Origin: Hyphomicrobiales bacterium
GTDB lineage: Bacteria > Pseudomonadota > Alphaproteobacteria > Rhizobiales > Rhizobiaceae
Length of the DNA: 64,000 nucleotides
Reading direction: 5' to 3'
Assembly: GCA_900468065.1 (NCBI GenBank)
Contig: UBTA01000057.1
Coordinates: forward strand, 1 to 64,000
The stretch's first letter is position 1, and each line of letters opens with the position of its first letter. Positions 1 to 9,740 of this stretch are shown here, one piece after another. A program made the position numbers and the translations under genes. Under the pieces are notes generated by a model that did no database searches, was not told where the DNA came from, and saw only the letters and a program-made list of their open reading frames with translations.

Positions 1-866
1 TGACGGCTGCCACCAAGATCGGCGGCGATGTGCATGTGCTGGTGGCTGGCAAGGGCGCCAAGCCTGCAGCTGATGCCGCTGCAAAACTCACCGGCGTCTC
101 CAAGGTTCTGCTCGCCGAAAGCGACGACCTTGCCAACAATCTGGCGGAGCCGCTCGCAGCCCTGATCGTCTCGCTGGCCGGGTCCTATGACACCATCCTG
201 TCGGCCGCCACCTCGACCGGCAAGAACGTTTTGCCGCGCGTTGCAGCTTTGCTCGACATTGCCCAGATCTCGGAGATCACCGAAGTCGTCTCGGCCGATA
301 CGTTCAAGCGGCCGATCTATGCCGGCAATGCGATCCAGACGGTGCAGTCGGGCGAGGCCAAGAAGGTTATCACCGTGCGCACGGCCTCCTTCGCCTCGGC
401 GGCAGAGGGCGGCTCGGCCCCGGTCGAGACCATTTCCGCTGCCACAAACCCAGGCCTCTCGAGCTTCGTCAAGGACGCGCTGTCCTCGTCGGATCGTCCG
501 GAACTGACATCGGCGAAGATCATCATTTCCGGCGGCCGCGCACTCGGTTCCGCGGAAAAGTTCCAGGAAGTCATCCTGCCGGTGGCCGACAAGCTCGGTG
601 CTGCGGTCGGTGCAAGCCGTGCTGCGGTCGATGCGGGTTATGCCCCGAACGACTGGCAGGTCGGCCAGACCGGCAAGGTCGTCGCTCCGCAGCTTTACAT
701 CGCGGTCGGCATCTCCGGTGCCATCCAGCATCTGGCCGGCATGAAGGACAGTAAAGTCATCGTCGCCATCAACAAGGACGAGGAAGCCCCGATCTTCCAG
801 GTTGCCGACTACGGCCTCGTCGGAGATCTGTTCACAATCCTGCCGGAGCTTGAAAAAGCGCTCTGA
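1..866 (+). CDS. etfA: Electron transfer flavoprotein alpha subunit (5'-truncated)
   Basis: The alpha subunit of ETF passes electrons from acyl-CoA and related dehydrogenases, through FAD, to ETF-ubiquinone oxidoreductase. The reading frame is already open at position 3 (codons for [20 protein letters not shown]), so the start lies outside the window and only about 20 residues are missing from the usual ~309. The C-terminal FAD-binding signature [17 protein letters not shown] lies near 690-740, preceded by SGGRALGS and [10 protein letters not shown]. The GTG at position 30 is an internal Val codon, not a start. etfB is expected just upstream. A strong hairpin terminator follows at 886-917, so transcription probably ends before the dehydrogenase at 1097. 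Family identity is certain. Confidence 0.97.
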   Translation, partial: TAATKIGGDVHVLVAGKGAKPAADAAAKLTGVSKVLLAESDDLANNLAEPLAALIVSLAGSYDTILSAATSTGKNVLPRVAALLDIAQISEITEVVSADTFKRPIYAGNAIQTVQSGEAKKVITVRTASFASAAEGGSAPVETISAATNPGLSSFVKDALSSSDRPELTSAKIIISGGRALGSAEKFQEVILPVADKLGAAVGASRAAVDAGYAPNDWQVGQTGKVVAPQLYIAVGISGAIQHLAGMKDSKVIVAINKDEEAPIFQVADYGLVGDLFTILPELEKAL

Positions 867-885
867 GCTTTTGGACATTGCTACC

Positions 886-917
886 AACGGCCGCGCAACC
901 CTGCGCGGCCGTTTTTC
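886..917 (+). terminator. Rho-independent terminator after etfA
   Basis: A perfect GC-rich hairpin with an 11-bp stem (ACGGCCGCGCA pairing with TGCGCGGCCGT, loop ACCC) is followed directly by a T-rich run. It sits 20 bp after the etfA stop codon. Confidence 0.88.
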
Positions 918-1096
918 GTTTTAGAAGCAACGTCTTTCCTTAACCCACAATCACTTCCGCCATGAATAAAGGCTGGAAAAGTGGGCGCGATGCCTTTATC
1001 ACTGACATGCGAATATCTCGCCCCGCCGGGCGTTTTGCTTTTTGCACGAACGGAAGCGCGATCGGCCTTTCGTATGGATGATGGAAAATCGGCTCG

Positions 1097-1969
1097 ATGA
1101 TCAAGAATGTCGGAATTGTTGGCGCTGGACAAATGGGCTGCGGCATTGCCCAGGTATCGGCTTCGGCCGGCTACAAGGTGCATATCTACGACATTTCTGC
1201 CGACCGCGTTGAAGCTGGCCTTGCAACCATCAACGGCAATATGGCGCGCCAGGTGTCCTCCGGCAAACTGACGGACGAAGAGCGCAAGAAGGCGCTGTCG
1301 CTGATCAAGGGCTCCGCCGATGTCAACGACCTCTCGCCGATGGACCTGGTGATCGAGGCCGCGACCGAAGACGAAAGCGTCAAGCGCAAGATCTACGGCC
1401 AGATCTGTCCAGTTCTGAAGGCCGACGCCATTCTCGCCACCAATACCTCGTCCCTGTCGATCACGCGGCTTGCATCCGCGACCGACCGGCCGGAACGCTT
1501 CATGGGCATCCATTTCATGAACCCGGTGCCGGTGATGAAACTGGTCGAACTGGTGCGCGGCATCGCCACTGAAGAAGGCACCTTCGCCACGGCCAAGCAA
1601 TTCGTCGCCTCACTCGACAAGACGATCACCGTTGCCGAAGATTTTCCAGCCTTCATCGTCAACCGTATCCTGCTGCCGATGATCAACGAGGCTATCTATA
1701 CGCTCTATGAAGGTGTCGGCAGCGTCGATGCCATCGACACGGCGATGAAGCTCGGCGCCAACCATCCGATGGGCCCGCTGCAACTGGCCGATTTCATCGG
1801 GCTCGACACCTGCCTGTCGATCATGCAGGTGCTGCATGACGGGCTGGCGGATTCAAAATACCGCCCCTGCCCGTTGCTGGTCAAATATGTCGAAGCCGGC
1901 TGGCTCGGCCGCAAATCCGGCCGCGGTTTCTATGACTACCGTGGCGAAGTGCCCGTTCCGACACGCTGA
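1097..1969 (+). CDS. hbdA: 3-hydroxybutyryl-CoA dehydrogenase
   Basis: This 290-residue cytoplasmic enzyme oxidises or reduces 3-hydroxybutyryl-CoA/acetoacetyl-CoA with NAD(P) in short-chain fatty-acid and butanoate/PHB metabolism. The N-terminus has the Rossmann dinucleotide motif GIVGAGQMGCGIAQ (residues about 5-18). The family segments ATNTSSLSITRLA and GIHFMNPVPVMKLVEL follow, with the catalytic His in the IHFMNP stretch. The C-terminal domain has NHPMGPLQLADFIGLD and ends in the usual GRKSGRGFYDY. The length is the family norm, without the hydratase fusion seen in FadB-type proteins. It follows etfA, the electron acceptor system for acyl-CoA oxidation, but the intervening terminator suggests its own promoter. 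The symbol is by family; paaH-type is an alternative name. Confidence 0.94.
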   Translation: MIKNVGIVGAGQMGCGIAQVSASAGYKVHIYDISADRVEAGLATINGNMARQVSSGKLTDEERKKALSLIKGSADVNDLSPMDLVIEAATEDESVKRKIYGQICPVLKADAILATNTSSLSITRLASATDRPERFMGIHFMNPVPVMKLVELVRGIATEEGTFATAKQFVASLDKTITVAEDFPAFIVNRILLPMINEAIYTLYEGVGSVDAIDTAMKLGANHPMGPLQLADFIGLDTCLSIMQVLHDGLADSKYRPCPLLVKYVEAGWLGRKSGRGFYDYRGEVPVPTR

Positions 1970-2060
1970 ACCCGCACTCCCCGCTAAATCAGCGGTAGAA
2001 TCATTCAACCGATTTTAACCTGTTTCCGCCACGGTCCATACCTCAGCAAAAGGCCGGGCC

Positions 2061-3653
2061 ATGACAGTTCAGCGCAGACTACGCTTCGCAGCTTTCATGC
2101 TGTGTTTTACCGGCCTGTTCGTCGGCGTCCTCTACTACGTTCATTCAGCCTTCATCACCTCCTGGAACGAGAAACAGTTGCGGCAGCTCGCCATTGATAC
2201 GGTGGCACGCACGGAGCTGGCGATCGATTCCGCCACCATGAAAATGAGCGACGTCATCGTCAATCGCAGCACCTCCTGTGCAACCGTCGATCCGATGGCG
2301 ATGAGCAAGGCGTTGTACGGCTCCAGCATCATGAAGAACATGCGGCTGGAAACGAAGGACGGCACCTGCTGGAGCTATGACGAAAAAAACGAAGCGCTTG
2401 AGCAGTCGATCGCAAACGCAAGACATAACCGCACCAAGAGCCCCGGCTATTCGCTGTTCTCGCTTGGCTTTCCCGGCTGGACGGGGCTGGGCGTGCGTTG
2501 GCAATACGGGCAGGACGAAAACCTGACCGAAATTCTCGCAACCGGTGGCCTGCTCTTCGCAATCCTGCCGGAACAACTGCGCGACAGCGCTCTGATGCGA
2601 TTGGCCCTTGCCGACGGCTCGTCCTTCGCCGGCTATCGTCCCGAGCGAAAATGGTCAACCGAAGGTGCCAATCTCGTCAGTTTCGACGAGACGTCCGCCA
2701 AATATCCCATCACGTTCAGCATGAAGATCGATGCAGCCGCTCTTGCCCAATGGAACCAGACGGTGTCACCGGAACTGGCCGCGATTGCGGTGGCCCTTGG
2801 CCTTGGCTTCGGCTTTCTGGCGGCACGCGGCATGATGCGCAACACGTCCATTCTCGGTGAACTCGACCGGGCCTTGGCGAGTGGCCAGATCCAGCCGTAT
2901 TTCCAACCGATTTTCGATCTTGAGGACCGAAAACTTCTCGGCTTTGAAATGCTGGCCCGGTGGATCAAACCGGACGGCACGATGATCCCGCCGCTGGCCT
3001 TCATTCCGCTGGCCGAAAGCAGCGGCCGGATCGAACGATTGACCATGGAACTGCTACGACAGGCGGGCGATCAGCTTGGCGGGCTTCTCCAGGTGCAAAC
3101 CCAGCTCAAGCTGACCTTCAACGTGACGCCAGACCAGTATCTGACGGAAAATTTTGTCGATACCCTGGTCTCCAACACCACCCGCTTCAATCTTCCCCAC
3201 CGCGCTCTCGTCGTCGAAGTCACAGAACGGCAGGCCATTACCGACAAAGCACGGGCAGCCATCGTCACCGGCAAGCTCAACGATGCCGGCATGCGCGTCG
3301 CCATCGACGATGCGGGCACCGGCCATAACGGGCTGTCGGCCATCCATGCGCTCGGCGCCAATTACCTGAAGATCGACAAGTTCTTCGTCGATGGGGTCAC
3401 GCTCGATCGCAAGTCGTCGGAACTGGTGGAAATGCTGGCCGGGCTGGCGACGAAGTTCGGCATGATCGTCGTTGCCGAGGGGATCGAGACGGAGGAGCAG
3501 ATCACGGCGCTGCTGCAACTGGGTATCCGGGAGGGACAGGGCTTTGTCTATTCCCGCCCGGTCCCCGCCGCCACGATTCTTGCCATGGCAACGAAAGGCA
3601 CCGTGGCAGCCGTACCAAGACGAAGCCCCAGCCGCTTTCTGTTGAGCGCCTGA
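2061..3653 (+). CDS. Membrane EAL-domain cyclic-di-GMP phosphodiesterase with CSS-motif sensor
   Basis: The predicted product (530 residues) hydrolyses c-di-GMP at the inner membrane. One transmembrane helix lies near residues 8-28. A periplasmic CSS-motif-type sensor follows (CSS-like NRSTSCATVD near residue 70, second Cys in GTCWSYDE), then a second helix near 238-258 and an EAL domain from about 270 to 510. The EAL signature appears as FEMLARW (Glu kept, Ala replaced by Met, which is common). LTFNVTP, VVEVTERQAI, DDAGTGHNGLS, LKIDKFFVDG and VVAEGIETEEQ supply the expected metal and substrate residues, so it looks catalytically competent. There is no GGDEF domain. CSS-EAL proteins are redox/DSB-sensitive in enterobacteria; that this one is too is inference. 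Confidence 0.9.
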   Translation: MTVQRRLRFAAFMLCFTGLFVGVLYYVHSAFITSWNEKQLRQLAIDTVARTELAIDSATMKMSDVIVNRSTSCATVDPMAMSKALYGSSIMKNMRLETKDGTCWSYDEKNEALEQSIANARHNRTKSPGYSLFSLGFPGWTGLGVRWQYGQDENLTEILATGGLLFAILPEQLRDSALMRLALADGSSFAGYRPERKWSTEGANLVSFDETSAKYPITFSMKIDAAALAQWNQTVSPELAAIAVALGLGFGFLAARGMMRNTSILGELDRALASGQIQPYFQPIFDLEDRKLLGFEMLARWIKPDGTMIPPLAFIPLAESSGRIERLTMELLRQAGDQLGGLLQVQTQLKLTFNVTPDQYLTENFVDTLVSNTTRFNLPHRALVVEVTERQAITDKARAAIVTGKLNDAGMRVAIDDAGTGHNGLSAIHALGANYLKIDKFFVDGVTLDRKSSELVEMLAGLATKFGMIVVAEGIETEEQITALLQLGIREGQGFVYSRPVPAATILAMATKGTVAAVPRRSPSRFLLSA

Positions 3654-3671
3654 GGGTAAAGCACGTTTCCG

Positions 3672-4256
3672 TTAGTTCAATCCCTCCTCCCACAGCGCAC
3701 GCTGAACCGTACGCCGCGCCTCGACATCGGCGATGTAGGCAAGCATCCTTTCGGGAATCGGCATCTCGATCATCCGCGCCCACCGCAGGGTGACATAGAG
3801 CAGAGCGTCGGCGACGCTGAACCGGGGGCCGAGCAGATACCGCTCTGTCATCTGTCCGGCAATCAGAACAAAACGCTCCTCGACCATGCTTCGCAGCATG
3901 GCAACCGCCTCGTCCCCCGACAGAAAGAAGGAGAAGGCAAAGGGCTTCTGCACCTCAGTCGAGAGGAATGCCAGCGTCTCGAGCAGACGATGTCGCTCCA
4001 TTCCGCTTGCCCCTTCATGGCCTGCAGTGTGCTGATCGATCCAGTCGAGGATCGCCACGGTTTCCGTCAGTGGCACGCCGCTTTCGATTTCGAGCACCGG
4101 CACGTAACCCTTCGGATTGACGGCGAGATAGTCCCCCGTTCGGTCGATCGTCCGCGTCATGATATCGACCTGGAACAGTTCCGGTTCAAATCCGGCCTCC
4201 AGAAGAGCGATATGGCCTGCAAGCGCGCTGGTACCCGGCGAATAGTAGTATTTCAT
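3672..4256 (-). CDS. Glutathione S-transferase family protein
   Basis: A 194-residue cytosolic protein with GST architecture. An N-terminal thioredoxin-like domain (residues 1-75) has the start KYYYSPGTSALAGHIALLEAG. The cis-Pro/glutathione contact region is VPVLEIESGVPLTETVAILDWI, in which the usual Glu-Ser becomes Glu-Thr. A helical C-terminal domain contains LLGPRFSVADALLYVTLRWARM, matching the GST_C pattern. Substrate cannot be told from sequence; conjugation or thiol-disulfide chemistry are both possible. It lies 34 bp downstream of the SRPBCC gene on the same strand and may be co-transcribed with it. Confidence 0.88.
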   Translation of the reverse strand: MKYYYSPGTSALAGHIALLEAGFEPELFQVDIMTRTIDRTGDYLAVNPKGYVPVLEIESGVPLTETVAILDWIDQHTAGHEGASGMERHRLLETLAFLSTEVQKPFAFSFFLSGDEAVAMLRSMVEERFVLIAGQMTERYLLGPRFSVADALLYVTLRWARMIEMPIPERMLAYIADVEARRTVQRALWEEGLN

Positions 4257-4290
4257 CTCAAACTCCTTTCAATCTAAACGGGAATGGACT

Positions 4291-4755
4291 TCAGGCGGCG
4301 CGGCGGGCGAGATAGGCGGTCAAGCCGTCGAGCATGGCGGCCCAGCCCTCCTTGTGGCCTTCCGGGCTGTCGCCCTCCAAATAGAAGCCCGTCTCGGTCA
4401 GCCTGAAATCCGTTCCGCTGGCCGTCTGAACGAGCTCAAGCAAGACCATGCCGGCAAAAAGCAGGCCGGTTTCGTGCGAAACCGTGCTTGAGTAGACGAT
4501 GAACTGATCGGCGCGAATGGCGTGATAGTGGACCGTGTTGACATACGGCTCCGCACCGACCGGGCCGAATGTCAGGATATCGGTATGGCCGACGCGAAAG
4601 TCGAAAGCCCTATAGGCCATGTCCCACCCATCCCCCGGCGCGCTCCAGTCAAGAAGCGCCTCGCGGCTTGACCAGGCGGCAAAGACCTCCGATGGGGCAG
4701 CGGCCAGGCTGCGTTCAAGAACGATGGTGGCGTGATCGATGTCCGGCATAATCAT
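4291..4755 (-). CDS. SRPBCC / AHSA1-like domain protein
   Basis: A 154-residue single-domain protein of the START/Bet v1-like fold, AHSA1 (activator of Hsp90 ATPase homologue 1-like) branch. Diagnostic features are the opening VLERSLAAAPSEVFAAWSS, the central TVHYHAIRADQFIVYSSTV and the closing GFYLEGDSPEGHKEGWAAML. The fold makes a hydrophobic ligand cavity; no function can be assigned. The frame is open much further upstream, but the ATG at 4755 was chosen. It has a purine-rich AAGGGAAAG ribosome site, begins exactly where the family begins, and avoids running into the opposing regulator gene. It is divergent from the GlxA-type regulator at 4864, which may control it and the following GST gene. 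Confidence 0.88.
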   Translation of the reverse strand: MIMPDIDHATIVLERSLAAAPSEVFAAWSSREALLDWSAPGDGWDMAYRAFDFRVGHTDILTFGPVGAEPYVNTVHYHAIRADQFIVYSSTVSHETGLLFAGMVLLELVQTASGTDFRLTETGFYLEGDSPEGHKEGWAAMLDGLTAYLARRAA

Positions 4756-4863
4756 GGGCTTTCCCTTGGGGCTTGTTGAATACAAGGGAACCTTAGCTGC
4801 TCGCCGCCGAGCGCTTGAGTGGCAGGATGGACAAAACCGGGGCATACGTGCCAAATTGCCGTC

Positions 4864-5901
4864 ATGTTTCCAAAACAGTTCACACCTCCTCCGCTGCGCG
4901 TGAGCATTCTGGTCTTGCCGGAAACAGCGCCGATGGCGGTCTATGGTCTCTATGAAGTGCTTGGTTCCGTTGGAAAAATCTGGCCGCAGCTGACCGGTGA
5001 AACGGAGAAGGTTCGCGACATTCTCCCGCGCATCGTTTCGAAGTCCGCTGAACCCTTCATGTCCGTCATCGGCGTTCCAATCACACCGCAAGCAGCCATT
5101 GCGGACGACAATGACGCCGACGTCGTGATCGTCTGCGATATCGAACTGCCACTTCGGGGCAGTCCGGAAGGACGATGGGGGCAAGAAATCGCCTGGACAC
5201 GGGCAGCGCTTGAGAGAGGCGCGCTGGTCTGCTCGACCTGTAGCGGCTCGGTCCTGCTGGCCGAGGCTGGCCTGCTCGATGGATGTGACGCAGCCTCCCA
5301 CTGGAGTGCTGCTGAGCTTTTCCGCGACCGTTACAAGGCCGTCCGTTTCCGGCCCGACCGCATTCTCTGTGACAGCGGCCATGAGGGCCGGCTGCTGACC
5401 GCCGGCGGCGCATCGTCCTGGCAGGACCTGTCGCTCTATCTGATCGGACGCTATTGCGGATCTGCGGAAGCCATGCGCGCCTCAAAGATCTTTCTGATCG
5501 GTGACCGCAGCGGCGGACAATTGCCCTTTGCCGCGATGACGCGTCCGCGCCAGCACGACGATGCCGTCATCGCGCAAAGCCAGGCGTGGATCGCGGATCA
5601 CTATCCGCAAGCCAACCCGGTGACGAAAATGGTGGAGCAATCGGGCCTTGCCGAGCGCACCTTCAAGCGGCGCTTCACCAAGGCGACCGGCTATACCCCG
5701 GTCGACTACGTGCAGGCGATCCGCATCGAGGAAGCCAAGCAGATGCTGGAAACCACCCGCGACAGCATCGACGGCATCGCCGCCGAGGTCGGGTACGAAG
5801 ACCCGACCTTCTTTCGCCGCCTGTTCAAGCGCATCACCAGCCTCAGCCCGGCACAATACCGGCAGCGTTTCCAGGCGGCCGCCATCCGCCCCGTGGCTTG
5901 A
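4864..5901 (+). CDS. GlxA-type transcriptional regulator (DJ-1/PfpI domain + AraC HTH)
   Basis: A 345-residue DNA-binding regulator. Residues about 10-185 form a DJ-1/PfpI class-I amidotransferase-like ligand domain, with a nucleophile-elbow-like CSTCSGSVLLAEAGLLDG and the downstream SHWS. Residues about 230-335 form a two-helix AraC/XylS DNA-binding domain (LAERTFKRRFTKATGYTP and IAAEVGYEDPTFFRRLFKR). The ATG at 4864 was preferred; an in-frame GTG at 4819 would add 15 residues before the conserved start LRVSILVLPE. The gene is divergent from the SRPBCC-GST pair, across a 108-bp gap containing a short dyad (GGCA-N4-TGCC at 4841-4852). Autoregulation or control of the divergent genes is plausible but unproven. 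Confidence 0.9.
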   Translation: MFPKQFTPPPLRVSILVLPETAPMAVYGLYEVLGSVGKIWPQLTGETEKVRDILPRIVSKSAEPFMSVIGVPITPQAAIADDNDADVVIVCDIELPLRGSPEGRWGQEIAWTRAALERGALVCSTCSGSVLLAEAGLLDGCDAASHWSAAELFRDRYKAVRFRPDRILCDSGHEGRLLTAGGASSWQDLSLYLIGRYCGSAEAMRASKIFLIGDRSGGQLPFAAMTRPRQHDDAVIAQSQAWIADHYPQANPVTKMVEQSGLAERTFKRRFTKATGYTPVDYVQAIRIEEAKQMLETTRDSIDGIAAEVGYEDPTFFRRLFKRITSLSPAQYRQRFQAAAIRPVA

Positions 5902-5910
5902 GGCGAAAAG

Positions 5911-6591
5911 TTAAATCCCGCCGGTTGCGGCCTTCACCAGTGCCTTGGCATCATCGCTGTCCCAGGCGGCAGGCCCGTTCATCGACGAGATCAGGCAGCC
6001 CTTGTCATCCATCAGCAGCGTCACCGGCAGGCCGAAGGCAAGGCCTTCCTTTTTCAGCGCATTGAAGACGCCCATTGACGCATCGCGGTAATAGCCAAGC
6101 TCGTGCACACCGGTCTCGTTCAGGAATGCCGTCGGCTTTTCATCATCGCCGATGTCGATGTTCACAGCCACGACTTCGAACTTGTCGCTACCTGCCGCTT
6201 TCTGCAGTTCGTTAAGCGCTGGCATCTCTTCGCGGCAGGGCACGCACCATGTCGCCCAGAGATTGAGGAGGACGGTCTTGCCACCGAAATCGGCGAGCGT
6301 CAGCTCCTTGCCGTCCTTGCCTTTGAAATTCAGGCCCGACAATTGCCGGGGCTCGCTGACCGGGGCCATGGCGGCGACCTGGCCTTTGAGGAACGGCGTG
6401 ATGGCCGCGACCTTGCCTTTTGCCGCTTCGCATGTCTTGGCATCGGCGGTTTCCACCGCCACACCATTGCCAGACCCGCTTTCCCTGACGTATACCGCAG
6501 CCGCACCGGCGATCAGCCCACCGAGGGCAGCGATCATCACCAGTCTGGCAGGCGGAAAGCGCTTTTGTCTGTCGTTTACTTGATTTTCCAA
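5911..6591 (-). CDS. tlpA: TlpA-type membrane-anchored thioredoxin (thiol:disulfide interchange protein)
   Basis: A 226-residue periplasmic thioredoxin-like reductant held to the inner membrane by an N-terminal helix (residues about 16-36, [18 protein letters not shown]). The active site WCVPC is in [19 protein letters not shown] near residue 115. The TlpA/ResE-specific region [19 protein letters not shown] and the cis-Pro loop [13 protein letters not shown] follow. In Bradyrhizobium and relatives TlpA reduces copper-chaperone and CoxB cysteines for cytochrome oxidase assembly, and the same role is likely here. It is divergent from argH with a 31-bp gap, a gene pair I associate with rhizobial genomes. 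Confidence 0.92.
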   Translation of the reverse strand: MENQVNDRQKRFPPARLVMIAALGGLIAGAAAVYVRESGSGNGVAVETADAKTCEAAKGKVAAITPFLKGQVAAMAPVSEPRQLSGLNFKGKDGKELTLADFGGKTVLLNLWATWCVPCREEMPALNELQKAAGSDKFEVVAVNIDIGDDEKPTAFLNETGVHELGYYRDASMGVFNALKKEGLAFGLPVTLLMDDKGCLISSMNGPAAWDSDDAKALVKAATGGI

Positions 6592-6622
6592 AACGGGTCA
6601 TTCTCCAGGGCGGGCGTTCTTC

Positions 6623-8026
6623 ATGGCTGACGGCACTTCTGAAACCAAAAGCTCCAACCAGATGTGGGGCGGTCGCTTTGCGCAAGGACCGGCGGCGATC
6701 ATGGAGGAGATAAATGCCTCGATCGGCTTCGACAAGAAGCTTTTCGCCCAGGACATCCGCGGCTCAATGGCGCATGCGACCATGCTGGCCCATCAAGGCA
6801 TCATTTCGGCAGAGGATAAAGACAAGATCGTTCACGGTCTCGACACGATCCTGTCAGAGATCGAAAGCGGACAGTTCGAATTCTCCCGCCAGCTCGAAGA
6901 CATCCATATGAATGTGGAAGCGCGGCTTGCGGCCTTGATCGGCCCGGCGGCCGGACGTCTGCACACCGCCCGCTCACGCAACGATCAGGTGGCGCTCGAT
7001 TTCCGCCTCTGGGTGAAGGAAGAGCTGCAGAAGTGCGAAGGCATGCTGACGAGCCTGATCGCCGCCTTCCTCGACCGCGCCGAAGAGCATGCCGAAACCG
7101 TCATGCCCGGCTTTACCCATCTGCAGACGGCCCAGCCCGTCACCTTCGGCCATCATTGCATGGCCTATGTCGAAATGTTCGGCCGCGATAGGCAGCGCGT
7201 GCGCCACGCCATCGAACACATGGACGAAAGCCCGATCGGGGCCGCCGCCCTTGCCGGCACCGGCTTTCCGATCGATCGTCATATGACCGCCAAGGCGCTC
7301 GGTTTCCGCGAGCCGACCCGCAACTCGATCGATACCGTGTCCGACCGTGACTTCGCGCTGGAATTCCTGTCCATCGCCTCGATCTGCGCCGTGCACCTGT
7401 CGCGGCTGGCCGAAGAGATCGTCATATGGTCGACGCCGCAATTCGGCTTCGTGCGCCTGTCCGATGCCTTTTCCACCGGCTCCTCGATCATGCCGCAGAA
7501 GAAGAACCCGGACGCCGCCGAACTGGTGCGCGCCAAGACGGGCCGTATCAACGGCTCGCTGATCGCGTTGCTCACCGTCATGAAGGGCCTGCCGCTCGCC
7601 TATTCCAAGGACATGCAGGAAGACAAGGAACAGGTGTTCGATTCGGCCGAGAGCCTGGAGCTGGCGATTGCCGCGATGACCGGCATGGTTCGCGACATGA
7701 CGATCCGGGTGGACCGGATGAAGGCGGCGGCCGGCTCCGGTTATTCCACCGCAACCGACCTTGCCGACTGGCTGGTGCGCGAAGCGGGCCTGCCGTTCCG
7801 CGACGCCCATCATGTCACCGGCCGCGCCGTGGCGCTGGCCGAGCAGAAGTCCTGCGAACTGGCCGAACTTTCGCTGGAAGACCTGCAGGCGATCCACCCG
7901 GATATTACCGACAAGGTGTTTGGCGTCTTGACCGTCGAAGCCTCGGTTGCCAGCCGCACATCCTTCGGCGGCACGGCGCCCAGCGAAGTGCGCAAGCAGA
8001 TCGCCTGGTGGCGGACCCGCAATTGA
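6623..8026 (+). CDS. argH: Argininosuccinate lyase
   Basis: Cytoplasmic homotetrameric enzyme of the fumarase/aspartase superfamily (467 residues) that cleaves argininosuccinate to arginine and fumarate, the last step of arginine synthesis. The N-terminus [10 protein letters not shown] is typical. [29 protein letters not shown] and the superfamily signature [18 protein letters not shown] (near residues 285-302, with the mobile catalytic Ser) are intact. The C-terminal [12 protein letters not shown] is also present. It starts the tightly spaced argH-lptM-lysA group. Confidence 0.98.
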   Translation: MADGTSETKSSNQMWGGRFAQGPAAIMEEINASIGFDKKLFAQDIRGSMAHATMLAHQGIISAEDKDKIVHGLDTILSEIESGQFEFSRQLEDIHMNVEARLAALIGPAAGRLHTARSRNDQVALDFRLWVKEELQKCEGMLTSLIAAFLDRAEEHAETVMPGFTHLQTAQPVTFGHHCMAYVEMFGRDRQRVRHAIEHMDESPIGAAALAGTGFPIDRHMTAKALGFREPTRNSIDTVSDRDFALEFLSIASICAVHLSRLAEEIVIWSTPQFGFVRLSDAFSTGSSIMPQKKNPDAAELVRAKTGRINGSLIALLTVMKGLPLAYSKDMQEDKEQVFDSAESLELAIAAMTGMVRDMTIRVDRMKAAAGSGYSTATDLADWLVREAGLPFRDAHHVTGRAVALAEQKSCELAELSLEDLQAIHPDITDKVFGVLTVEASVASRTSFGGTAPSEVRKQIAWWRTRN

Positions 8027-8120
8027 GCATAAGATTCAGGGTGCACAATGCCCTGAAAAGCCGATATGAGTTTTGACGAATTTGCGCAGAAGGGCTGATT
8101 GCCCGGACCGGGAACCATCG

Positions 8121-8315
8121 ATGCTGTCACGAAACACCACCATTTTGCTTGCAGCCCTTGCCATAACCGGCCTGACGCTGTCCGGCTGCGGCCGCAAGGG
8201 CGATCTCGATCGCCCGGGTTCCTCCGCGCCGATCAACACCAAGGCGGCACCCGGCAGCGTCGAAAAGCAGGACGAAGCGCGCGGCAAGCCCTTCCTCCTC
8301 GACCCCCTCCTGTAA
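8121..8315 (+). CDS. lptM: LptM-like small outer-membrane lipoprotein
   Basis: A 64-residue lipoprotein. A hydrophobic signal (ILLAALAITGLTLSG) ends in the lipobox LSGC with lipidated Cys23. The next residues GRKGDLDRP match the LptM/YifL consensus (CGxKGPLxxP). In E. coli LptM assists disulfide maturation of the LptDE translocon. The ATG at 8121 gives a proper signal peptide; an in-frame start at 8073 would place 16 charged residues before it. It lies between argH and lysA with 12 bp to lysA. The lptM-lysA order is widely conserved, which supports the call. Confidence 0.85.
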   Translation: MLSRNTTILLAALAITGLTLSGCGRKGDLDRPGSSAPINTKAAPGSVEKQDEARGKPFLLDPLL

Positions 8316-8327
8316 CAGAGCACACTC

Positions 8328-9596
8328 GTGAACCATTTCGAATATCGTGACGGCGTTCTGTTTGCGGAAGACGTCTCCGTCATCGACATCGCCAAGGCGG
8401 TGGGCACCCCGTTCTACTGCTACTCCACCGCAACGCTGGAACGGCACTATTCGGTCTTTTCCAAAGCCTTCGCCGATATCGACGCGATGGTTTGCTACGC
8501 AATGAAGGCGAACTCCAACCAGGCCGTGCTGAAGACGCTCGGACGCCTGGGCGCCGGTGTCGATGTGGTGTCGGGCGGCGAATTGCGTCGGGCCTTGGCT
8601 GCCGGCATTCCAGCCAACCGCATCATGTTTTCCGGCGTCGGCAAGACGGCCGCCGAAATGGACCTAGCGCTCGACGCCGGCATCTACTGCTTCAATGTCG
8701 AATCCGAGCCGGAACTGGAAGTGCTCAATGCCCGCGCCGTGCGCGAAGGCAAGAAGGCGCATGTGTCCTTCCGCATCAACCCGGATGTCGATGCCAAGAC
8801 CCATGCGAAGATTTCGACCGGCAAGAAGGAAAACAAGTTCGGCATCGCCTATGAACGCGCCCGTGCGGTCTATGCCCATGCCGCAACCCTGCCCGGCATT
8901 CAGGTGACTGGCATCGACATGCATATCGGCAGCCAGATCACCGAGCTGCAGCCCTTCGCCGATGCCTTCAAGCTGCTGCGCGAACTGGTCGATACGCTGC
9001 GCGCCGACGGCCACAACATCGATCACGTCGATGTCGGCGGCGGTCTTGGCGTGCCCTACAAGACGGATAACACCCCCCCGCCCTTACCCGACGCCTATGC
9101 CGAAATCGTCAAGGACCAGCTGCGCGAACTCGGCTGCAAGATCATCATGGAGCCCGGCCGCCTGATCGTCGGCAATGCCGGCATCATGGTCACGGAAGTC
9201 ATTTACGTGAAGGACGGCGGCTCGAAGACCTTCGTCATCGTCGATGGCGCCATGAACGACCTCATCCGCCCGACGCTCTACGAGGCCTATCACGAGATCC
9301 AGCCGGTGCGCATATCGGCTGCCAACGCGCCGCGCATCAAGGCCGACATCGTCGGCCCGGTCTGCGAGACAGGCGACTATCTGGCGCTCGACCGGGAAAT
9401 GGCCATGCCGAAGCCGGGAGACCTGATCTCGGTCGGTACCGCCGGCGCCTATGGTGCGGTGCAGGCCGGCACCTATAACAGCCGTTTGCTGGTGCCTGAA
9501 GTGCTGGTCAAGGGCGATCGATTCCATGTGATTCGTCCGCGCACGACCTATGAAGACCTGATCGGTCTCGATTCGGTGCCCGACTGGCTCGATTGA
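8328..9596 (+). CDS. lysA: Diaminopimelate decarboxylase
   Basis: PLP-dependent fold-III decarboxylase (422 residues) converting meso-diaminopimelate to L-lysine. The PLP lysine is Lys60 in CYAMKANSN. DVVSGGELRRAL, HIGSQIT, the phosphate-binding DVGGGLGVPY and EPGRLIVGNAG are in order. CETGDYLALDRE carries the catalytic Cys from the partner subunit. Length and motifs are standard. Start GTG at 8328 (VNHFEYRDG). It shares a probable transcript with argH and lptM. Confidence 0.97.
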   Translation: MNHFEYRDGVLFAEDVSVIDIAKAVGTPFYCYSTATLERHYSVFSKAFADIDAMVCYAMKANSNQAVLKTLGRLGAGVDVVSGGELRRALAAGIPANRIMFSGVGKTAAEMDLALDAGIYCFNVESEPELEVLNARAVREGKKAHVSFRINPDVDAKTHAKISTGKKENKFGIAYERARAVYAHAATLPGIQVTGIDMHIGSQITELQPFADAFKLLRELVDTLRADGHNIDHVDVGGGLGVPYKTDNTPPPLPDAYAEIVKDQLRELGCKIIMEPGRLIVGNAGIMVTEVIYVKDGGSKTFVIVDGAMNDLIRPTLYEAYHEIQPVRISAANAPRIKADIVGPVCETGDYLALDREMAMPKPGDLISVGTAGAYGAVQAGTYNSRLLVPEVLVKGDRFHVIRPRTTYEDLIGLDSVPDWLD

Positions 9597-9740
9597 CCCA
9601 AGACGGGCGGCTCCCGATCTGCCGCTGTTGATTGCGCCGCATCGGGTTGCGAAATCGATCACGATTGCGTTGCCGCCCTCGTCTTCGCCACAAAGAGTGT
9701 TATCCTTCGCAGGCGCGTTTCAAACGTTGAAAGGGAACGG